Assembly: GCA_019695435.1 (NCBI GenBank)
Contig: JACTVF010000115.1
Span: 1-7,378 of the forward strand
Direction of reading: 5' to 3'
Length of the DNA: 7,378 nt
DNA from: Methanoregulaceae archaeon
Lineage (GTDB): Archaea; Halobacteriota; Methanomicrobia; Methanomicrobiales; Methanospirillaceae
The notes under the pieces are model-generated. The model was not told where the DNA came from and made no database searches. It saw nothing but the letters and a program-made list of their open reading frames with translations. The translations under genes were made by a program, and so were the position numbers. The first letter of the stretch is position 1; each line of letters starts with the position of its first letter. Of the stretch, positions 4,876-7,378 are shown piece by piece.

Positions 4876-5163
4876 ATGACCGAAAAGAGGAAGGTCTACC
4901 GGGGAACGACGACTGACGATTTACGGTCCATTCTGACAGTTGGCTTACCGTCCGGCAGTTTCATCACAGACGACCCTGAACAAGCTAGGGCTTATGCGGT
5001 CGACAGGAGTTTTCACAGACCGGGGCAACCAATCGTGCTCGAATACGAAGGTCAAATCGGGCAAGGCAACAACACTGTCAGCAAAGGTATCGGAACGACG
5101 CGCGAAACAATGCGCCAAAGACCCAGAGTTCATCGCGTCGTCAATCAGAGGATTGTGTGGTAA
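4876..5163 (+). CDS. putative ADP-ribosyltransferase-like fold protein (95 aa)
   Basis: GAGAGG lies 7 nt before the ATG, which directly follows the previous stop. The sequence has the run seen in mono-ADP-ribosyltransferase-type folds: KVYRGTT (6-12) with Arg9, a DLRSILTVGL segment (15-24), SFITDDPEQARAYA (28-41) recalling the Ser-x-Thr strand and following Ala/Tyr helix, and IVLEYEG (53-59) with candidate Glu56/Glu58. At 95 residues it is short for an enzyme of that fold and the catalytic Glu position is uncertain. If active it would transfer ADP-ribose from NAD to a host or viral target, as some phage proteins and toxins do. The assignment rests on pattern only. Confidence 0.55.
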   Translation: MTEKRKVYRGTTTDDLRSILTVGLPSGSFITDDPEQARAYAVDRSFHRPGQPIVLEYEGQIGQGNNTVSKGIGTTRETMRQRPRVHRVVNQRIVW

Positions 5164-5164
5164 A

Positions 5165-5302
5165 ATGACCTTCAAGACCTTCGCGGGCAAGTTCGCAGGC
5201 AGCATCCCCCTGACAGAGAATGAGCTGTTAGCCGTCGGCATCGCGGCCGTGTTAGCGTTGATCGGGTTCACCGTCCTCGGCCCCAGCAGCTTCTTAGCCT
5301 AG
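5165..5302 (+). CDS. single-helix small membrane protein (45 aa)
   Basis: Reads MTFKTFAGKFAGSIPLTENE, then a hydrophobic helix LLAVGIAAVLALIGFTVLG (21-39) and a short tail ending before TAG. It begins 1 nt after the upstream stop. A longer frame starting at 4940 exists, but it would overlap the preceding gene and lacks support. Small one-helix proteins with a polar N-terminus are common as membrane or coat components in archaeal and filamentous viruses; that role is inference. Its last 9 nt overlap the convergent gene. Confidence 0.6.
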   Translation: MTFKTFAGKFAGSIPLTENELLAVGIAAVLALIGFTVLGPSSFLA

Positions 5303-5623
5303 CAGGGACACATTCTGCGCGACGACGACCCCGAAATAGGCCGAGAGGACGAGCAGCACAAGGACGCATATCAGTTTGACCGGCTTCGAGTAATCCGACA
5401 TTCTGAGAGAGAACAGCACCCCGAACAGGAATATGCCAAGGCTGTAGACGAGCTTCACCGCCGCATAGAGGATGAAGGACCCCGCAGCTATCATCACCGC
5501 CGAGGTCGGGTTCGCCTCGTGCAGGCCGTGGGTTATGCCCAGCCATGTCGTGAGCACATCCAGGCCGTTGAGCGAAGCCGCAAGCGCCGCCAGATACAGC
5601 GCCCTTCTGGCGAGCTTTTCCAT
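5294..5623 (-). CDS. DUF5658-like integral membrane protein (109 aa)
   Basis: Three hydrophobic blocks at about 8-30, 41-73 (long, possibly two helices) and 83-104. Residues 18-39 (LNGLDVLTTWLGI then HGLHEANP) match the D-x-x-T-T ... E-x-NP signature I associate with DUF5658 membrane proteins, whose function is not established. The ATG at 5623 has a TATA box about 26 nt upstream and no Shine-Dalgarno, so the mRNA is probably leaderless. It is a single-gene minus unit lying between two plus-strand operons, divergent from the RHH regulator gene that probably shares its control region. Confidence 0.75.
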   Translation of the reverse strand: MEKLARRALYLAALAASLNGLDVLTTWLGITHGLHEANPTSAVMIAAGSFILYAAVKLVYSLGIFLFGVLFSLRMSDYSKPVKLICVLVLLVLSAYFGVVVAQNVSLLG

Positions 5624-5645
5624 GCTGTAGGTATCTTAGTATATG

Positions 5646-5662
5646 TATAAATACTAATGCTA
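5646..5662 (-). promoter_or_regulatory. divergent promoter with TAGCATTAG and shared TATA box
   Basis: On the minus strand TAGCATTAG (5662-5654) is followed directly by TATTTATA (5653-5646), centred about 26 nt before the ATG at 5623. The same box read on the plus strand is TATAAATA and lies about 35 nt before the ATG at 5685, so it could serve the RHH gene with an 8-nt leader. The arrangement copies that at 2262-2280. Confidence 0.65.
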
Positions 5663-5684
5663 TTATTACTCTATCAGTTGTAAA

Positions 5685-5819
5685 ATGACAGACGTGGTGA
5701 CTTCGATGAAGCTGGACGCAGACCTCTGGAAGGAGGCAAAGAAGAAGGCCATCGACGAGGGGATAACCCTCCAAGACCTTCTCAACGACGCGCTAAGGTC
5801 GAGGCTGAAGAAGAAATGA
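5685..5819 (+). CDS. ribbon-helix-helix (Arc/CopG-type) transcription regulator (44 aa)
   Basis: MTDVVTSMKLDADLWKEAKK followed by KAIDEGITLQDLLNDALRSR is a textbook RHH layout: a short N-terminal strand (VVTSMKL) that would pair in the dimer and contact DNA, helix 1 (DADLWKEAKKKAID), the EG-x-T turn, and helix 2 (LQDLLNDALRSRL). Such proteins act as dimeric repressors or antitoxins. It has no Shine-Dalgarno and lies close to a TATA box, so translation is probably near-leaderless. It is divergent from the DUF5658-like gene and first in its operon; the next gene overlaps its stop (ATGA). Autoregulation through the shared intergenic region is likely. Confidence 0.8.
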   Translation: MTDVVTSMKLDADLWKEAKKKAIDEGITLQDLLNDALRSRLKKK

Positions 5820-6067
5820 GAAGGACGCAAAAGTTGAAAGAGATAATGTGGGATTTAGGTCAAGGATTCTTTTTGCTTGTTGGCTGCCTTGGAGTGGTCG
5901 GGGGGCTCCTCTTTCCCCAAGTGCAGTATGCTGCGCTCTTAGGGTACGTGCTAATTATCCTGGCAACATCGATGACGTGTCTTCTATACTATCTGCCTTG
6001 GAAGGAAGAATCAACATCAGTCTCGGATGCAAGCTCGTGCGGGTCGACGGGAGGGGAGAAGAAATGA
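5816..6067 (+). CDS. two-helix membrane protein (83 aa)
   Basis: A basic N-terminus (MRRTQKLKE), two hydrophobic helices at about 16-33 and 38-60, and a Ser/Gly-rich polar tail. It overlaps the RHH gene upstream (ATGA) and the secreted-protein gene downstream (ATGA), so the three are almost certainly co-translated. No family recognised. It may be a membrane anchor or virion-membrane component for the secreted protein that follows. Confidence 0.65.
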   Translation: MRRTQKLKEIMWDLGQGFFLLVGCLGVVGGLLFPQVQYAALLGYVLIILATSMTCLLYYLPWKEESTSVSDASSCGSTGGEKK

Positions 6068-6618
6068 GGAAGCCCATCCTTCTCTCGGTCATAGCCGTCG
6101 GCCTGGTCTGCTTCGTCCTGGTCCTCTTCCCTACTGTCGGCGCGTGGTCTAACTGCCCCGGCAACGCTTTCAGCCAGCTCTCCACGGACACGGTCACGGC
6201 GAACGGGCAGTACGGCTTCGCTGGCGCGTGGTTCTGCGTCGACGTCCCGACTCCCTATCATGTGCTCACCACGACGGTCACGGACACCTCCACGATCACC
6301 ATCGTCCAGAGCAGCACGGTCACTCAGACATCCAGCACGGTCCAGACTGTCACGACAGGATCGCACATAGGAAGCATCGAGATTGAGGTCTTCGGCACGG
6401 TTCCGTCTTCGGCCACCTTCACCTACACCGGACCCGGATTCAGCACGGTACGCGCGGCCATCCTCAACAGCGGCACAGGGTTCTTCACGGCGACAGACGA
6501 GGGGGTCCCCGCGGGCACCACTTCGGCCACTTTGACCTACGGCTCCTCTTCGCACACCGTCAGCTTCGGTCCCACGGCCTTCCAGTCCTTCAGCTGGGGA
6601 TACGCATGGGAGGCGTGA
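6064..6618 (+). CDS. secreted or anchored Thr/Ser-rich surface protein (184 aa)
   Basis: The ATG at 6064 overlaps the previous stop and has a strong GGGAGGGGAG about 6 nt upstream, which decides the start over a longer frame. A signal peptide or anchor occupies residues 4-27 (basic MRKP, then a long hydrophobic core ending VGA), with possible cleavage after A27. Then come a small domain with Cys31 and Cys58 (possible disulfide), a Thr/Ser-rich stalk (69-99, many TVT/SST units) and a beta-rich domain (101-184: SIEIEVFGTV, AGTTSATLTYG). Thr-rich stalks of this type are usual in archaeal surface proteins and are often O-glycosylated. It is a candidate spike or envelope protein of the element; no named family recognised. 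Confidence 0.7.
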   Translation: MRKPILLSVIAVGLVCFVLVLFPTVGAWSNCPGNAFSQLSTDTVTANGQYGFAGAWFCVDVPTPYHVLTTTVTDTSTITIVQSSTVTQTSSTVQTVTTGSHIGSIEIEVFGTVPSSATFTYTGPGFSTVRAAILNSGTGFFTATDEGVPAGTTSATLTYGSSSHTVSFGPTAFQSFSWGYAWEA

Positions 6619-6620
6619 GC

Positions 6621-6875
6621 GTGAAGCCCCAGCGCAGCAGCCGCGAACTCTACCGCATGGGCACCTTCCTCTTCGCCGCGGCGTCCTTCGTCTCCTTCAT
6701 AGTCCTCTTCCTCTTCATCCTCGTCCACGACCCCGCCTATGTGCTGGCGGAGGCGATGGACCTCGTCCTCGCCACGGTGCTGATGCTGTTCACTTTGCTG
6801 TTCGGCATCGCCCTGGCCCTCGCGGAGCGCAGGATACGGTTAAATGCCCAGAAGGAGGCGAAGAAGCCAGCTTGA
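6621..6875 (+). CDS. two-helix membrane protein (84 aa)
   Basis: Three in-frame starts exist: ATG 6606, GTG 6615 and GTG 6621. I chose 6621 because GGGAGG (6608-6613) sits 7 nt before it and the previous gene stops at 6618; starting at 6606 would add five residues. The protein has a basic N-terminus (KPQRSSRELYR), two hydrophobic helices (about 15-36 and 47-68) around a short acidic-containing loop with HDPAY, and a basic tail (AERRIRLNAQKEAKKP). No family recognised. The TGA overlaps the next TTG start. The topology is close to that of the 83-aa protein three genes upstream. Confidence 0.65.
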   Translation: MKPQRSSRELYRMGTFLFAAASFVSFIVLFLFILVHDPAYVLAEAMDLVLATVLMLFTLLFGIALALAERRIRLNAQKEAKKPA

Positions 6876-7180
6876 ACGGCTTCGACGTGTTCACCGTAAT
6901 CACGGTCTTAGTAGGGGGGATGTTTGTTGGGTCCCTCCTTGTTACTGGACAGAGTACATCAACCGTGATTCAAGTCTCGACCTACCCAGCAGGCACAATC
7001 GATGGGAATCTCACTGTCATCGGATATAACCTCACAGTCAGCGCTGGAGGCCACACAACAACAATGCAGGTCCTGTGCCCTCTTTATCCTGTGGGGTCAA
7101 GAGTGCCTGAAGCCTACGTAGCCTTCTTCTTCATCTTCCCGGTCTTCACCGCATCGGATGGCTTGCCGAAGGGGTGTTGA
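6872..7180 (+). CDS. anchored extracellular small protein (102 aa)
   Basis: The TTG start overlaps the previous stop (TTGA). Residues 5-25 form a hydrophobic signal-anchor (VFTVITVLVGGMFVGSLLV). A Ser/Thr-rich, beta-prone region follows with two N-glycosylation sequons (N46-L-T, N53-L-T), then a second hydrophobic stretch AYVAFFFIFPVF (81-92) near the C-terminus. This resembles a minor surface or pilin-like protein. No family recognised. The Shine-Dalgarno is weak or distant, so translation probably depends on coupling to the gene before. Confidence 0.6.
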   Translation: MNGFDVFTVITVLVGGMFVGSLLVTGQSTSTVIQVSTYPAGTIDGNLTVIGYNLTVSAGGHTTTMQVLCPLYPVGSRVPEAYVAFFFIFPVFTASDGLPKGC

Positions 7181-7182
7181 CC

Positions 7183-7378
7183 ATGAACCAGCTCCAGCTT
7201 TTGAGCTACATGAAGTCCCACGACCTCATGGCCCGCATAGGCACCCCTGAGAGTCTGGCTTCCGCGAAGATGCTGGAGCAGAGGGGCATGGTGAAGCACA
7301 TCGGGGACGACGACGAGGGCAAGCCGATCTACCGCATCACCAGGGAGGGTCAGGCGAAGCTGGGCATGGTCGAGAGCG
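7183..7378 (+). CDS. winged-helix DNA-binding protein, 3' partial
   Basis: The ATG lies 2 nt after the upstream stop with GGGGTG 6 nt before it. Sixty-five residues are visible before the right edge. TPESLASAKMLEQRGMVKHI followed by GDDDEGKPIYRITREGQAKL has the recognition-helix and wing pattern of winged-helix regulators: a helix ending in LEQRG-hydrophobic-V, a charged turn, and YRITREG as the wing strand and following helix. It is probably a transcription regulator of the element. The C-terminus is not seen. Confidence 0.65.
   Translation, partial: MNQLQLLSYMKSHDLMARIGTPESLASAKMLEQRGMVKHIGDDDEGKPIYRITREGQAKLGMVES

Noticed and set aside
2922..5302. General reassignment of TAG as a sense codon
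   Set aside because: TAG ends three other genes (3782, 4873, 5300), each placed at the next gene's start or at a convergent gene end; only the 2991 case is suspicious.
5989..6555. 188-residue minus-strand open frame antisense to the secreted protein
   Set aside because: Arg/Asp/Glu-rich shadow translation with no recognisable feature; the plus strand has signal peptide, strong Shine-Dalgarno and coupled junctions.
1..7378. CRISPR arrays, tRNA or rRNA genes, insertion-sequence ends, att sites
   Set aside because: No regularly spaced repeats, cloverleaf-type sequence, rRNA motif or terminal inverted repeats were seen by eye; short cryptic sites cannot be excluded.

Overview
The window looks like part of an archaeal mobile element, most likely a virus, provirus or plasmid rather than ordinary chromosome. 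Reasons: archaeal TATA boxes sit about 26 nt upstream of ATG codons that have no Shine-Dalgarno (leaderless starts). AGG/AGA and ATA codons are common. Genes are tiny and packed tightly with ATGA/TTGA overlaps. The content is a FtsK/HerA-type ATPase, AbrB-like and ribbon-helix-helix regulators, HNH endonuclease sequences, and many small basic or membrane proteins with no recognisable housekeeping function. The lineage cannot be fixed from the sequence.

Layout. (1) 1-1310, plus: the 3' part of an ATPase gene whose P-loop is interrupted by an intein; the window begins inside the intein. (2) 2240-1289, minus: a four-gene operon of an AbrB-like regulator, two small proteins and a two-helix membrane protein, read from a leaderless promoter. 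(3) 2295-2867, plus: an AT-richer HNH endonuclease gene, probably a later insertion. (4) 2922-3242, plus: a small hydrophobic, coat-protein-like or pilin-like membrane protein whose full frame is broken by one in-frame TAG. It is followed by a hairpin/T-tract and by a short antisense remnant of another HNH gene. (5) 3301-5302, plus: a train of ten tiny overlapping genes, mostly Lys/Arg-rich, including a basic coiled-coil protein, a Cys-rich protein, an ADP-ribosyltransferase-like protein and a one-helix membrane protein. (6) 5623-5294, minus: a DUF5658-like membrane protein. (7) 5685 to the right edge, plus: an operon starting with a ribbon-helix-helix regulator, then a two-helix membrane protein, a secreted Thr/Ser-rich protein, another two-helix protein, an anchored extracellular protein and the start of a winged-helix protein.

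Inferred logic: the ATPase would move or package DNA. The basic and membrane proteins would be nucleoprotein, virion-membrane or cell-envelope components. The AbrB-like and RHH proteins would control two divergent promoters that share a 9-bp element, TAGCATTAG, directly upstream of the TATA box at nearly the same distance from the start codon. The three points most worth following are that shared promoter element, the in-frame amber in the putative coat-type protein, and the intein in the P-loop.
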